A stretch of DNA of 64,000 nucleotides from Prosapia bicincta. Its lineage: Eukaryota; Arthropoda; Insecta; Hemiptera; Cercopidae. The notes under the pieces were generated by a model. That model was not told where the DNA came from and made no database searches. It saw nothing but the letters and a program-made list of their open reading frames with translations. Each line of letters begins with the position of its first letter. Positions within the stretch are counted from its first letter, which is position 1. The position numbers were made by a program, and so were the translations under genes. Below are positions 14,333 through 25,113 of the stretch, in pieces. The stretch spans positions 8,707,501-8,771,500 of the forward strand of contig JBAIZL010000376.1 of assembly GCA_036971475.1 (NCBI GenBank). The letters run 5' to 3'.

Positions 14333-14732
14333 ACTCTCACACTAGCAGTGTAGTCCTCCTGGGCCAGCCTAATCCGCAGGGTCGTGCATTATAGGCCTAT
14401 ATCTTATACCATACTCATACTTGCCGTCCAGTCCTCCTGGGCAAGCCTACTCTAGAGGGTCAGGCTTCACACATTCCTTGCCACGCTTACACTAGCCGTA
14501 TATTCCTCCTGGGCCAACCTACTCCGGAGCGTCAGGCTTAACACATGTCGTACCATACTCGCACTAGTCCTCCTGAGACTGCCTAACCTAGGGGTTAGGC
14601 TTTACACTATTCGTATCACAAGCACACTAACTGTCTAATCCTCATTGGCCAGCCTACCCCGGAGAGTTAGGAATTACACATCTCATACCACACGCACACT
14701 AGCCGTCTTGTCCTCCTTAGCCAGCCTACTCC
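14333..14732 (+). repeat. GC-rich minisatellite, unit about 72 bases
   Basis: About five and a half diverged tandem copies, starting near 14,333, 14,411, 14,485, 14,557, 14,621 and 14,692. Each holds CACTAGCCGT-like, then TCCTCCTGGGCCAGCCTA, then CCGGAGRGTTAGGC-like and TACCACAC-like segments. The units range from about 63 to 78 bases. It is far richer in GC than anything around it. The frame at 14,645-14,857 starts inside it and is not credible as a gene. Confidence 0.9.
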
Positions 14733-15016
14733 AACAACAATTTGCCAACAAAATAGCAGCTTTAAACCTGCCAATAATTCAAATGACGTACGTTTTTCAA
14801 TTTATTTTTCACTGTAGACCACTGAAGAAAGTGGTAGTCACTAATATGATATATTGACTGATTCGCAACTGGTGTACACCATTTGATAATACTGAGTTAA
14901 AATCTGAGGTAGTTTTTATTTTATTAAAATTTTTTTTGTATACCCGTTCTTTCTGCACATAAGATGTTTGGTCAGCTATACGATTTGATACAAACATAAA
15001 GCTATTAAAAACAGAT

Positions 15017-15019
<3 letters not shown>
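14733..15019. other. AT-rich intergenic stretch
   Basis: No supported feature between the minisatellite and the GA tract. Confidence 0.5.
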
Positions 15020-15065
<46 letters not shown>

Positions 15066-15146
15066 ACAACAGATAGAAAGACAGACAGACATTAGGGGCA
15101 GGGGGAAAGAGACAGATCGACAGACAGAGATACAGAGAGACAGTGA
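15020..15146. repeat. (GA)n microsatellite grading into GACA-rich repeat
   Basis: About 21 GA units at 15,020-15,062, followed by an imperfect purine-rich stretch with repeated GACAGA and GACAGAGA to about 15,146. On the minus strand it translates as a serine-leucine run, so the 125-codon frame overlapping it is spurious. Confidence 0.95.
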
Positions 15147-15299
15147 TGGGTCCTACAAGTTTGAAGACATTTTTAAGTAAGGGCAAAGTTGTAGTAACAA
15201 TAGAGTTGTAAAATGTTAGATTTTTTAAAAATCACCATTTCATTGATGGTTAAATAAATTATGTTTAAACGGTATTCTAAACATACATACTTAGATATT

Positions 15300-15615
15300 T
15301 AACAAAACTTTCATAAGGGATGATAATTCCGTAACATTTAATAGGGGAGTATCTTTCAATACCCCTTTAGTGAAGTTGATGTCTACTGACATTACTTCAT
15401 TCACTTTGAATCCTGATGGTTCTGCCTGTTGTACAAGATTTTAACAATGGAACATACTCCTTATTTTGAGGTAGGCTTTCTTTCCACACGCTATCAAAGG
15501 CTTGGCACTCATCTAGAAATAGTGTTGAGAAAATTTGATTATCTTCTTAGATTCGTTTTATCACATCCGTTATTCTCTGGACTTGAGTAGAATGTTCTAT
15601 TTTGAATTGTCTTTG
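15300..15615 (-). pseudogene. LINE reverse transcriptase fragment (Jockey/CR1-like), decayed
   Basis: Reading the minus strand from 15,609 gives QFKIEHSTQVQRITDVIKRI, a stop (TAA at 15,548-15,550), then FSTLFLDECQAFDSVWKESL (aspartate motif at 15,484-15,519). After a short gap it gives PLLKSCTTGRTIRI. A frame change near 15,395 leads to INFTKGVLKDTPLLN (about 15,340-15,375). This is the order seen in non-LTR retrotransposon reverse transcriptases: the F-x-x-x-HST segment, the FLD-x-x-AFD-x-VW palm motif carrying the first catalytic aspartate, the LLKSYLT-R segment, and the GVPQG-S-LGPLL segment. The YADD motif and the rest of the protein are missing, and there is at least one stop and one frameshift. 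About 105 codons of a protein normally near 900 remain. Clade is by motif style only. Confidence 0.8.
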
Positions 15616-15665
15616 TTAAAAATAGTTTACATATATGCAACAATACTAAACCAACTAGATAATTA

Positions 15666-15718
15666 CAGGAATGAAATATACATTAATAACACACAGATTA
15701 TTGTATATTTCATTCCTG
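15666..15718. repeat. Small inverted repeat
   Basis: CAGGAATGAAATATAC at 15,666 faces its near-perfect complement ending CATTCCTG at 15,718, with arms of about 22 bases. It lies directly before the segment shared with the 3,529-3,701 hairpin. Confidence 0.8.
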
Positions 15719-15788
15719 ATGATGTTGGTACTGTTTACCAACGAAAAGCTTTGAATATAAATACATAATGTTCTTGTATTTGTATAAC
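15719..15788 (+). repeat. Single copy of the repeat end found palindromically at 3,529-3,701
   Basis: ATGATGTTGGTACTGTT, then CCAACGAAAAGCTTTGAA, and TTCTTGTATTTGTAT match the right arm of the hairpin at 3,611-3,690 in order and spacing. No palindromic partner exists here, apart from the small inverted repeat just upstream. Confidence 0.75.
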
Positions 15789-16473
15789 CTAGGTTGTTTT
15801 AAATTATTAAACAAGAAAACATATTATATATTTATATCATAATGTTTAGTGCCATATTGTCATTGCATTAGCTATACTGTTGTTATATTGTATACATTTT
15901 ACATATATACATTTTTGTAAAATAAATCACTTAAGGTAAAGTTTTATTATTTCATTTTCCTTCAGACGAATTAGGCCTAAACCTAATAAAAATATTTACA
16001 ATATTTTTTCATTTGATATATTTCCACTGCGTGCAGAGGCACTTTCATTTACGTTTAGGATTTTTAAATTATTAATAGTTGAAAGGTAATTACGCTGTAC
16101 GATTAATTGCAGGAGAAGCATCAGTCACTGTCGGCAGGATACCTTGTCCTGCAGGAATGATGAATCCATTTCAACTTCGCACGTACATATCACTGTGCAC
16201 AAAGACGTTTTCTTTTTGACCAAATATATTTCTTCCTTTTTATTTTAGACACCCAAATTATTAATATTAGTAGAAAGCTATCAAAATTGTTTTTCTGAAT
16301 TACATTGAGACAAAATCGATTTCTGGTTTGGACGCTTTGAGAATCCCTTATTGTTTGTAGAGGGTGGACACGTTTTTTTCTTTTGATCAACATAGTCTTT
16401 CTAAAATTAACTTTTTAGAATAGTAAATGTCTAAAATTTGTAGATTCCATCTTCGCGTGAGCTACTAGTAATC

Positions 16474-16643
16474 ACTTACAACTTTTTTTAAAAAATGTTT
16501 TAACTTGCCTATAGTAGCACTTACTTTTTTTGTTGAGGACGGCCGTTTCGGGAGATGTGTCCCTTTGTCAACTCAGACCGTAACTCCTCAACAAAAAAAA
16601 GTAAGTGCTACTATAGGCAAGTTATTTTAAAAAAGTTGTAAGT
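16474..16643. mobile_element. Foldback MITE, short copy inserted in repeat copy B
   Basis: Arms begin ACTTACAACTTTTTT at 16,474 and end AAAAAAGTTGTAAGT at 16,643. The inner GCCTATAGTAGCACTTAC of the left arm faces GTAAGTGCTACTATAGGC of the right. The GC-rich segment ACGGCCGTTTCGGGAGATG is present only once. Compared with 69-290 the copy has lost the inner half of the right arm. The flanking 16,436-16,473 (with GCGTGAGCTACTAGTAATC) matches 291-338 in reverse. Copy A has no element at the equivalent place (near 5,010). Confidence 0.85.
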
Positions 16644-17656
16644 AAATCTCTATTAAGTAATGTATTTACGTAGAAACAATTATAATTTAAAAATCAATTT
16701 TTATTGTTAACTGCTCAAAATTCCTTTGGTTGTTAAACTCTTTTGCAATTACAAATAATGAATTTTAAATGTTTGTGTATTTGTGTATATGTACGTATAT
16801 TTGTGTGATTTCTGAGCGATAGAAAAGAAAATGTATCTCTTCGCGTTATGTAACTCTATCCAAAGGACTTTTGACATTCAATTATAAAAAGTAAATAAGA
16901 GCTTTAAATGAATAAAAATAAGGTTTCCAGTACGTGAATTCATTTTACATACTGCTAGGCAGTTTTCCTTTAAACAGATAAATACTAAACAAATTACAAA
17001 TAATAAATTGTAAATAAACTACATGAACATTTTTATAAGGTTAAATGCAAACTTCGGTACTATATATATTCTCTACATAGGTCCACCAAGGATTGTAAAT
17101 AATGGTTGGATTTTTGTAGGAGAATAAAATCTTGGGGAAGAAAATACAGAATGGATCATGGTTTCAATTAAAGTGTTCTTGAAGTAGACCCTGTCGGCTT
17201 CAAGTTATGGAAATAATAATGAAGGGATAGATGAGATTAGGTTTGGCAATAGTGTAAAGTGACAATGATCCTCTGGAACTGAGAGTAGAGGAATGTTATG
17301 GGATCGCGTGGATGGGCTTGATTTCCTGTAATAGAACTGTTTATAAATAAATAGATATATGCTTTAATTTTCATCTTGTTTTAAACATTAACACTTTATT
17401 TATAAAATAATTTCATTTTATATGCACGCCTTGTATAACAGACTGAATTTATTTATGAATAGGGTGGTCTAATTTCAATAAAAATAATAAAAAAACTCAA
17501 CTATAGTAAATTTACTATCTTCCTTACAATGTTATCATCTTTTCAAATTTAAAAACGATAAGATTCTTGGAAATAGCTTGCAATATACCATACAACCACG
17601 AACTCACTAAGGAAATCCAATAAATTATTTAAAAAAAAATAATATTATTTATTTAA

Positions 17657-18676
17657 CCCCCAGAGTTGGGACTGATTTTATAACGCCAGAAGTGGCACAA
17701 GGTGCTTTTCTCCATTTCCACAAAAAATAGACATCGTAGCCAATTAAGTACATTTCATAGTCCAACATTAAACATGTAAGAATAAAACTTTTTTTCTACT
17801 TCTTTAGCTACAGAAAAATCAGATAAATATTTAAACATTGCCTTTAAACATTGCTTGCAATGGCAGCGACAGTAAGTCCCAAAGTATATTTTTGTCTTTG
17901 CTTATAAAGGCCATTATTATTCCATTCTTTCGTATAACGATTGCTATGTTTATTCTCTCTGCCAAAGGAATTTCTTGTATATTATCAAAGTAGTTCAATA
18001 AAGATAGATCTTCCGGGACTTGATCTTTATCTTTTTCTTGTTCAAGTTCATCACTATACATTCTTTCATGACTTCTAATTTCGTGCAATACACAAGAACC
18101 ATCGTCAGGATCAACATCGATTTCTAAATTTTATTTTACAAAACTGTTATAAAAAATTAACTTTCTCTCAAATGAACTGGTCAGCCTGCTATGAACCTCA
18201 TAAATAGTAGCTAAATATTCCTACTCGTTCTACACTAAATATTATCTTTACTTTATTTATTATATCTTCTTCTTGTATATCCATTCTAAAAGAAATAGAC
18301 ACTAAAATATGTTTGAGTCCACAAAAGCGAAAAACCTCCACAAAAGTCAAATCAATAATCAATTATAAAAATATATCACTACTAACGTAGAAAAAGTAAA
18401 AGTTATTATTGAAAATTCAAAGAGCGAGATATATTTACTACGAGATCTTAGTAACACGAGAGATGGCATGTGGACGAATTCTCCGTGTCGTTTTACGAAT
18501 CACTCTGTAGTTTTACAAGAAACTAAATAATAACGTGTAAAATGAGTAAAGTGTGAATGTTCGTATAAAAAGCCTCTTATACGGAGTTGGCTGAATGCCG
18601 ATCTTTGCTTTACTATTATTATTCAGCGTATTTTTTGAACCACAGGGAAAAACTCCGCTATTACAACTCTGAGGGC
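17657..18676 (-). mobile_element. Internally deleted piggyBac-like element, copy B
   Basis: CCCCCAGAGTTG at 17,657 and CAACTCTGAGGGC ending at 18,676 form an inverted pair with 11 of 12 core matches. TTAA precedes the first end (17,653-17,656) and TTAT follows the second (18,677-18,680), consistent with a once-perfect TTAA target duplication, the hallmark of piggyBac insertion. It is about 1.02 kb and lacks a catalytic domain. It is orthologous in position to 1,910-2,888 within the long repeat. Confidence 0.65.
17825..18284 (-). pseudogene. Broken N-terminal fragment of a piggyBac-like transposase (copy B)
   Basis: The ATG equivalent to that of copy A is at 18,284-18,282 (MDIQEEDIINK). The early part has stops and a frameshift. 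From about 18,088 a frame is open for 85 codons: EIRSHERMYSDELEQEKDKD, then QVPEDLSLLNYFDNIQEIPL, and KNGIIMAFISKDKN. It matches copy A segment by segment (IRSHE, KDKDQVP, LLxYFDxIxEIPL, RIN, KNG). Shared residues outlast the stops, so an ancestral protein was real, but neither copy is intact. No catalytic aspartates are present. Confidence 0.55.
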
Positions 18677-20039
18677 TTATACTTATTTACGGAGATGTTT
18701 AAACGTTTTAAAGGTTAAGTAACTTAAAAGTTATAAACGTGTTTTGAAAGCAGGACTTGATAGTTTTAAAAAATACATATTAAACAATTTAATTTGAACC
18801 AACAATTTAAAAATATGTCTCCTTACAAATATTTGTTATTTTCTTGTGTAAAATAATACCTCAATAACAGTAGCAAGGAAAATCAAAATCTGAGGATAAA
18901 TTGCCAACTTGTGTATATAACTAAGTGTTGGAAAGACGAAATTTAAATCAGTTTCAAGATTTAGGAAGTTATATTGCAAATAACAATACATAACTATATT
19001 AAAAACTCCGAAGAGTTTACATAAATTTCATTAATTTTAAAAAATTATTTAATGACTGTAGTTTCAGTACTTATTGAGTAAATACTTTTTTTCTCATAAA
19101 AGGTTTATAGTTAGAGCAAGTATTAAAAAAGAAAATATCTTTTTAATATTTTTAATAATTACCAATGACCTATATTTGTTGATTTTATCTTGCGCATGTT
19201 GGTAAATATATATTTCAATATCAATGGTCTCATTAATAAAATTTTAATAATTTATTTGTTTATTAGTTTCAGTTAATTATTATATACCTATTTGTAAATT
19301 CATCGAAGTTTTATTGGAATAATGTCTGTACAACTTACATAATCCTCTACATTATGCATGGGACAGACATCCGTTCCAGGAAACACGAGAGCAAATTATT
19401 CCTCAAGCCTCAAGACATAGCATAGGAATTGATCGTATGTAAAACTACTAATATCGACATATATCTGCAACAAGCTATCAACGCTATATTAAATATAGTA
19501 ACGGAAGAATCAACAATGAAAAAGAACATTTATTTTTTTTCCTTGAGCACGAAAATATCAAAATTTTCCAAATATTTTTTCGTTTGAAATACACGAAATT
19601 GAAAGGTTTTTCAACCTTTATAGAACTGATTTTAGCCTCTTAACGTGATTTAGTAGAAGCTTTTTTTCAATCTTTTGCAAATCATTCAAAATGGCACGAC
19701 TAATTTAACTAATTACTGATTTAAATATTTTAAATAATATATTTTTAAATCAAATTTTAAAAGCAATAAGATATTGCAAACTTTGCTCATTGTAACTTTT
19801 AAAAATGCAGTTTAATCATTACCCTAAAATAACCGAAATTAAACATTTTAATTTTCACTTTTAGTAATTGATCCACTTGACTAATGTAATTAATTTGGTC
19901 AGCGGTACAGAACCAGAGAGAGAAGGAAACACCAGAAATGAACGTTCTCGGTGATACTGAGTTGAAACGGTACTTTGGAACGTCTAAACTACAATCTATA
20001 AACGCTACTTTAGAGAATTTACCATTTTTAAATAAATAA

Positions 20040-20065
20040 ATATATATATATATGTATATATATAT
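20040..20065. repeat. (TA)n microsatellite
   Basis: Interrupted TA run at the outer edge of repeat copy B, mirroring 425-475. Confidence 0.9.
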
Positions 20066-20857
20066 GGGTAACCCTTATTCAATAACAAAATAGAAGTTAT
20101 TTAAATTATAGAGAGTTCATCCGCACAACTACTTTCAATAGCAGAAAAACCATTTATTTTTTAGAGACAAACAAATGAAACATTACATTTTCCCCTTCGA
20201 ATTAGTTACACATACCTTCTAGCGGTCATCCTAATGTCCAAGTAATGCGCTTACAATGAGGAAACTAGTAGTGACTGTAGGTATTGGAATTAGCAAAGCT
20301 ACATGACCTTGTGGCTGGCTTTTTATAGTAGGCACTGTAATTTAGTTGTCTGATTTTTTTTACTGTTTTGAAACTTATTGATAATTAACTATAGGCTATT
20401 TAAACGGCATGTTAGTTTGAAGTTAGGTGCTTATTCCTTTGAGAGACACTTACAAATTTCATTTAACTAATAGTATGAACATCTTGGGTAAATAGCTGCA
20501 GTGTGTGTGTGTACTTTGAATTTGTCTATTATACACTGAAAAAGAATATAAATATAATGAAAGATTAATGTTCTGTAAAAAACTTGTATGTAGGACTAAT
20601 ATTTATAAAACCATTTATATGTTACAATAGTAACATTTATTTTCTTCCTTGAAAATTGCTTACATTTATGTAACAATACAAAATTAATAGTTAAAATTTT
20701 GCTAAGCAAACGACAAATTTAGATTAAATTTGTGACAAAATTGAGTTTATTTTCATCTGAAAAAGGTACGTATTTAACTTTATTTTGAATAATAAGAATA
20801 AACAATTCATACAATGATTGTGACGCTAAGATTAGAACATCTACGGACTTTACCTCC
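20066..20857. other. AT-rich intergenic stretch
   Basis: No gene or structured repeat seen apart from a six-unit GT run near 20,501. Confidence 0.5.
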
Positions 20858-20975
20858 TTTGTACGAGACGTGTAGACTTAGATATCGGTCAGAATAGCCC
20901 TGCTTGGTCAATGGTCGCCGCAGTGCACGGTTTAGTTTTGTATCTAAGCTGGGGCTTATTACTTTGGCTCTAATG
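20858..20975 (+). repeat. Dispersed repeat, copy 2 (partner at 6,683-6,800)
   Basis: TTTGTACGAG, CTGCTTGGTCAATG and TCGCCGCA occur at the same spacing as in the partner. The 60-codon frame at 20,904-21,086 begins inside this repeat and is not supported as a gene. Confidence 0.65.
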
Positions 20976-23141
20976 CTGCTTTATCGTGTATACAGGATCA
21001 TCGCCAACTCAGCCACCGATATACAAGGTCTTGCCATGGTTGTAGGTCTGCTTAAGTCTCCGGTCCAAACTAATGTGACGTGCTAGAGGGGACTCCACTT
21101 AAAGACCTGTTTAAATACATTGCCATTAATATATTTATCTGGGGGTTTGAAGCCAGTCTAATACTGTTTTTATTTCTGTTTGAAGTTATTTAGTCTCAGA
21201 CATTCTGGTTTGATTTCCCCTCATAATTTTAGTTCTGTTCTTGATATTAAAAGTTTGGAAAAGCCTTGTGAGCTGTTTTTCTGCTCTCAAACCTTATTGT
21301 TTTTCTAAGCGCTTTCCGTAATATTTTCCCATTGATCATTTTATTTTCCATGAAATGGAAATCATATACCAATAATTTTAGAACAAACACTTCTCACTAT
21401 GATATATACTTGCACTTTAAAAGTAAATACATATAACAAGATGATGTTATTACTTCAGAATAAAAAAGAGATCATTATTTGTATTTTTCCACTACTAACA
21501 TTTATTAGGATGAAAGAGAGGAAATATTTTTCCATTTTTAATGAAAAGAAAAACGTACAACATATACTGAAAACAATGTTTTATCTTCAATAGAATAGTA
21601 TTTTCATTTGAATATACAATAAATACTAAGGCCTAATTAGTGCAAAATATTTTCAAGTGGATCTCTCTTACTAATAAAGTACATGATTGAAAGCTTTTTA
21701 TAAACGAAGGATGCAACAATGAAGAACAAACTAGATTGAAGAGAGGATTACTGTCTAGTCTATCTTTTTTATTCATGCCATATTTTTTCCCTATAAATTT
21801 TCGAAACTTTAAAATGGAAACAAAACAACTCAATTATAATTGGTAATTGCAAAAAAATAGTATTCACAAAAATATAAAATAATACTTGTTAAAAGTTTCT
21901 CTCCATTAGTCAATGGACGTTGACGGTTGCAATTGGCCTAAACTTTAACTGAAATGTATCACTTTCTTAAGGATTTAGATAACATAAATTCTAATTATTT
22001 TCAATAACAGGAGCTTTAATTTGTACCAATGGTTTGAAGGAAATGATCCATACGAAATTAAGAGAATTTGAGTAATGTAAATTATATGTTTAATCGAACA
22101 TAATTGTTTTTTCTATAATTAAGGTTGTTTTATGAATGTGCTTTGTACAGAAAGAATTAAATGCAAGTCTTTAAAATATACCTAATAATATGAAATAGCT
22201 TTATCACTTACATGAAGGTTACTTATGTATTAGACTACATATTAACGATATAAACATTTATTATAAATCATAAATCATTATTTTTGTTTCTCTGACGTGG
22301 ACGTTTATTTTCGCTAATAAAATGGTAGTAAAGATAAACCATGGTGTTTATAATTTTCTAAATAATTATTATAAAAAAAGAAATAAAAACACATTGAATA
22401 GATAATTTACTTATAATAAATTACATAATGTCAAGATAATATTGTCGAAAATACTACTAATACTTGCTTTTGTTGTAAGAAAAATATTTTACGACAAGGT
22501 ACCAAGCGAAACCCTAAACCGAAACGGGAATAGGTTTTACATCTAATTGGCAATTTGATGCTAGGTTATGCCAACATAGCCTTTATGGCAAACGAAGAAC
22601 ACTTGAAAATATATTATTAAACAGCTTTGGAAATACACATACAAAGGTATGTTTAATTACCTCAATAATTACCTACTAATATTTGTTTGCAAAGTGCTAA
22701 ATAATTATACGATATATTTAGTACAACAAAAGGATTGTGGTTTGGAAAAATATTTATTGAAATGTTGATTTAAATGGTGTATACAATATTTTATATAGTT
22801 CTGATTGGAAACTAACAGTTTGTAACAAAAAAACACTAATACCCAACTCTAAACATAAATCGTCGAGTATGGATTACATAATTATAAAAATAATATACGC
22901 CTTGAAAACTCAGACCTTTATTTTAAAATTTTGAGGCTAAATTATCATGGTTAATTATTAATATATGTTTCTACATCCTTAATTGAATATTGTAAAGGTA
23001 TTTATATACTATTAAAGCATTTAAGGGACGACATAAGTAATACGTTTAATTTATCATTCGATGAATATCTTACATTTATTTACTTTGTGATTCTGAAGAA
23101 CTTTTCTTCTGACTTTTAAACAAATTAAATGCTTCTACACC
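20976..23141. other. AT-rich intergenic stretch
   Basis: Short frames at 21,399-21,593 and 21,633-21,833 have AT-driven composition with no recognisable motif. Nothing else is supported. Confidence 0.5.
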
Positions 23142-23317
23142 ATCCGAACTTTAAATTTTGTAAATTTGTCCTGTATTCGTGGACTGGAACCGGTTCTGCT
23201 TTGTTAAACTCTTGTTTTAGTCCATAACGTTCGGTAAAACTTAATTAATCACTTTCAAATTATTTTACAACTATTTGACCTTCTACAGGTTAAATTTACA
23301 AAATTTAAATTTCGGAT
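23142..23317. mobile_element. Small inverted-repeat element, possible MITE
   Basis: ATCCGAACTTTAAATTTTG at 23,142, continuing to 23,167, faces its complement at 23,292-23,317 over 26 bases with one mismatch. The total is 176 bases, with no coding capacity. Flanks are AT-rich and no target duplication is certain. Confidence 0.6.
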
Positions 23318-24930
23318 AGTCATAGGCTATTTTAAGTTTCCCCGAACATATTGGAGTACAAAATTCAAGAGTTTAAATAAATGTTTTAGATTCGTCTTTA
23401 TACCGAATTATTTCTTTTAACTAAATACAAAAAAATATTGTATTACTAATAGCTTAGGAGAAATAAATGTTTAAAAATAAACAAGGATTGCAATTGTTAG
23501 ATTAAAAACTTAATGAGATGTTTGTCTACTTGTATTTTAGATTTTTATTCGTAGCCCTAGTTGGGAGATAACAGTGGACTAAGCCCGGCATATTGATTCA
23601 ATAGTAGAAATGTATCCAAGATGAACATAAAAAAAATTTATGTAAACCTGTTTTAGGAGGGAAAATATAATTTTAGTTTAAGTTTCAATAACATTTTTGT
23701 GTGTTGCTTTTTCTTTATAAATATTCTGGCTGCTAGTAGTCAGTCGTCACCATACATTGGATTGAATTATCCAAGAGACCGGTGGAAAGGATAAAACTAA
23801 CATTTTTATGTTAAATATTATTATTTTAACATAAATGAAAGCCTATTCAGTATCAGCAGCACATTTAGATTTCAAGTGATAATTTTATTTTCAGAATACT
23901 CTAAAAAAATTCATATATGATGTAAATATCAAAGGAAGGGCAGAGGTATAGGATAGATAATTGCGGTTGCGCATATAAATTATTTACGTTAGTTAACTGA
24001 CATGAACCCATTCACCAGATATGGGACTATATGCTTGCAAATACCTCGTCACGACTTCATCCGAGGGTGGTATTGTATTAAGCTTAGGAATAGCACTACG
24101 TATCTAATTATTGCTTTTAGAGCTTAGGTTTCTCTCAGTTAAATAGATAGGTAATGGATTTATTATTGTCTTGTCTATGTAACATAACCATTCATAATTC
24201 CTTTAAAAAAGATGTTTTCAAATCCTATTCTTAATTAATAAATATAGTTTTTAGTAGGTTGGCTGAATAATAAGAAATCGTTGAAATAGAGAGAGTATCA
24301 ATTAAGGAATGACATGACATGAGACACAATAGTGGGCAGCAAACTAAGACTTATAGGCCTAAGGACGTAGTATACAACGATATAGACTGTGGGAAGATTG
24401 GGGAGTGTAGTGGATAGGATAAAGGAAAAAAACAGAAAAAATTTCCTATATGGTTCAACAATTTTATTTCTCAAAATTAATATCTAACACTATATTTCCT
24501 AATGTAGATTAGGCATACCTTATTGAGTAGGTTATGTTTAGATTAACTGATAAGAGATTCCGTATATATAAAACTCAAACAATAGAAAGAGATTAATTTA
24601 GAATAAAACCATTGCCTTAAAGCTGTAGAGGTTGTTTGAATAAAACAGTTGCTAATTTATCGAGGGCGGTTAATAGATAATTGTATAATAGTAATATATA
24701 CTTAAAGGAATATTTACATACGTAATCATTTTTCAGATTTTGTTTTGGCTCAGTCTTTTAAACTGTAATCGAAAGAAATATTTCAAAAAAATAACCTATT
24801 GAAGAGCTAAGCTTTGTTCCTAACCTTTGGTGTAATTATTGGGTGATCAATATAGATTGTAAATGCTTTGGAGATAATTTAAATAAATGATAAGGATGTT
24901 TGTTGATGTTATCATCTTGAATTCACTGAA
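23318..24930. other. AT-rich intergenic stretch
   Basis: No frame or repeat structure that I can support. Confidence 0.5.
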
Positions 24931-25113
24931 TAAACTAAATTTAAACTACTTAACTAAGTGAATACGTAATTGCTTACTTGCTGACGCGTTTCAAAACGTT
25001 CGTTCCATTTACGAACCTAACCCTCTACTCTGTAAAAGGAACGAACGTTTTGAAAAGCGTCACCAAGTAAGCAATTACGTAATCACTTAGTTAAGTAGTT
25101 TAAATTTAGTTTA
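24931..25113. mobile_element. Foldback MITE with 76-base arms
   Basis: The left arm 24,931-25,006 (starting TAAACTAAATTTAAACTACT) and right arm 25,038-25,113 are reverse complements with three mismatches and no indels. They are separated by a 31-base spacer. No coding capacity. The low arm divergence suggests a recent insertion or gene conversion between arms. Unlike the element at 69-290 it has no relative elsewhere in the window. Confidence 0.9.

Larger units (their letters stand above)
16028..20021 (-). repeat. Long dispersed repeat, copy B (inverted relative to copy A)
   Basis: Reverse-complement homologue of 479-5,405 (anchor pairs are given under copy A). It lacks the 1.13 kb insertion at the position matching 3,451-4,583, so it shows the empty site. 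It carries its own insertion, the foldback MITE at 16,474-16,643, where copy A has none. The frame at 16,190-16,393 (minus) corresponds to the frame at 5,034-5,219 in copy A (shared HPLQ, NRF/YRF, FDSF and KRK segments). The correspondence shows only common descent of the repeat. I see no reason to call it a gene. Confidence 0.75.

Noticed and set aside
14809..15186. 125-codon minus-strand frame with a serine-leucine run
   Set aside because: It is driven by translation of the GA microsatellite and its GACA-rich extension.
20880..20930. TGGTCAATGG as a Pol III A box of a SINE head
   Set aside because: No B box follows in either copy of the repeat, and there is no poly-A or simple-repeat tail.
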